Assembly: GCA_026390655.1 (NCBI GenBank) | Contig: JAPLFN010000113.1 | Coordinates: 12,951-46,163 of the forward strand | DNA from: Candidatus Kapaibacterium sp. | GTDB lineage: Bacteria; Bacteroidota; Ignavibacteria; Kapaibacteriales; Kapaibacteriaceae | DNA: 33,213 nt | Direction of reading: 5' to 3' | Shown here: positions 32,583 through 33,213 of the stretch, piece by piece | Position numbering within the stretch: position 1 is the stretch's first letter | How the letters are laid out: the number at the start of each line of letters is the position of its first letter | Notes under the pieces: generated by a model | What the model saw: only the letters and a program-made list of their open reading frames with translations | The model's database searches: none | What the model was told of the DNA's origin: nothing | Program-made: the position numbers and the translations under genes

Positions 32583-33213
32583 GAGATTCTCCTTCCTTGC
32601 GCTGTTGATGGATCACGTGGTTTACGTGCTTGCTCGTCGGTGTCAGCGGCATTGCCGCCGGCCGGCGTGCCCTGGTCTGCGTAATAGTCCTTGCCTCTGA
32701 TGTTTCCATGCTCGGGCATCGTGCGTTGTTCATCGTCTTGCTCGGGGAAGGCATCAAGCCCTCGCTCCAAGATGTCGGCTATGGCCCGGTAGGTATAGAG
32801 CCCGCACAACTGCGCACGTTGGCAGGCCCGCTCAAGCCTGTCATGGCCCACACGCGAGGCAAGGGAAAGAATACCTTGACACGACTTGTAGGCCTGCTCG
32901 GGATGCGGCCGCCGGTTGAGGATCTCTGTCAGCAGAAGCTCCGCATGTGGCCCCACGACGCGGGCCCGGGCCAAGAAGTACTCCGGGTTCCAAGCGGCCA
33001 TCACCTGGTGGTGGCTGGCCAGGTGCGCCGGTAAGGTGGTGTAGCTATGCGCGCGGCGCGAGCGCGCATGGCTGGCTATCAGCTCAAAGCGGTAGTAGAT
33101 CTCTACCCGTGAAGCGCTGTAGACCACGCGCAGCTTCCGGCTGATGTAGGCGTACGGGATGCTGTAGTAGTGCTTGTCCGGGCTCAGGCTAACGTGGCCG
33201 TTCTTCAGGGCCG
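32579..33213 (-). CDS. istA: IS21 transposase IstA, C-terminal part
   Basis: The last 210 codons of the transposase, entering from the right edge of the window. In the frame running from the edge it reads ALKNGHVSLSPDKHYYSIPY and then AYISRKLRVVYSASRVEIYY, matching the post-catalytic Mu-transposase C-terminal beta-barrel region found in IstA ('v..d.hyysVPy.yi...v.vr.....veiy'). The DDE catalytic core would lie outside. Acidic and Pro/Gly-rich C-terminal residues (PEQDDEQRTMPEHGN...) complete the protein. The stop overlaps the istB start, implying translational coupling. Confidence 0.93.
   Translation of the reverse strand, partial: ALKNGHVSLSPDKHYYSIPYAYISRKLRVVYSASRVEIYYRFELIASHARSRRAHSYTTLPAHLASHHQVMAAWNPEYFLARARVVGPHAELLLTEILNRRPHPEQAYKSCQGILSLASRVGHDRLERACQRAQLCGLYTYRAIADILERGLDAFPEQDDEQRTMPEHGNIRGKDYYADQGTPAGGNAADTDEQARKPRDPSTAQGRRIS

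Larger units (their letters stand above)
31730..33213 (-). mobile_element. IS21-family insertion sequence, istB-side end (truncated by the window)
   Basis: istA and istB overlap by ATGA in the order typical of IS21 elements. The region is visibly richer in G+C than the rest of the window, which suggests recent acquisition. The outer boundary near 31730 is inferred from the first TGACCAC repeat, since IS21-family ends usually begin TG and carry several short transposase-binding repeats. The opposite end and the target-site duplication are outside the window. The element sits about 60 bp beyond the terminator of the rpsT-tRNA-Arg unit. Confidence 0.85.

Overview
The window looks like chromosome from a member of the Bacteroidota/FCB group, most plausibly the Ignavibacteria/Kapaibacteriota side of it. 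This is inferred from gene content: type IX secretion (T9SS) C-terminal sorting domains, a PorV/PorQ-type barrel, a GWxTD protein, a TonB receptor with a carboxypeptidase-regulatory domain, and a textbook Bacteroidota promoter (TTTG-N19-TATCTTTG) upstream of rpsT. Several genes also carry recognisable Shine-Dalgarno sequences (GGAG, AGGAGA). Except for rpsT and tRNA-Arg, every gene lies on the minus strand.

Read in the direction of transcription, positions 20133 to 1 hold a tightly packed run of twelve genes with gaps of 76 nt or less and several 4-nt ATGA overlaps. The order is lnt (apolipoprotein N-acyltransferase, broken by a 14-bp tandem duplication), an active zinc M16 peptidase, an inactive M16 partner with a C-terminal extension, a Yip1-like membrane protein, an ECF sigma factor, an anti-sigma factor that appears to continue into an 8-stranded outer-membrane barrel, a T9SS-sorted Asp-box protein, a TonB-dependent receptor, a 1461-residue surface protein of unknown function, a PorV/PorQ-family barrel, a GWxTD protein (preceded by a terminator-like hairpin), and the first 42 codons of a probable lipid A/lysophospholipid acyltransferase. 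This is an envelope and surface-secretion locus. The sigma/anti-sigma pair sits in its middle and could link outer-membrane state to transcription of the surface genes downstream.

Positions 20213-31168 hold two giant secreted proteins: an 1826-residue GEVED/beta-helix/T9SS protein, and a 1196-residue FG-GAP/VCBS protein with an ASPIC/UnbV domain. They are followed by tRNA-Leu(UAA), a DedA membrane protein and murQ. A 7-bp tandem repeat fills the murQ-dedA junction and supplies both the murQ stop codon and the dedA leader.

Positions 31211-31672 are a short plus-strand unit: promoter, rpsT, tRNA-Arg(ACG), intrinsic terminator. From about 31730 to the end of the window lies one end of an IS21-family insertion sequence (istB complete, istA cut by the window edge), visibly richer in G+C than the rest.

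The two observations most worth following up are the dual-membrane-spanning anti-sigma architecture at 12397-13590, which resembles the Dma proteins of Bacteroides, and the exact, potentially reversible 14-bp duplication that inactivates lnt. No non-coding stretch exceeds 300 bases.
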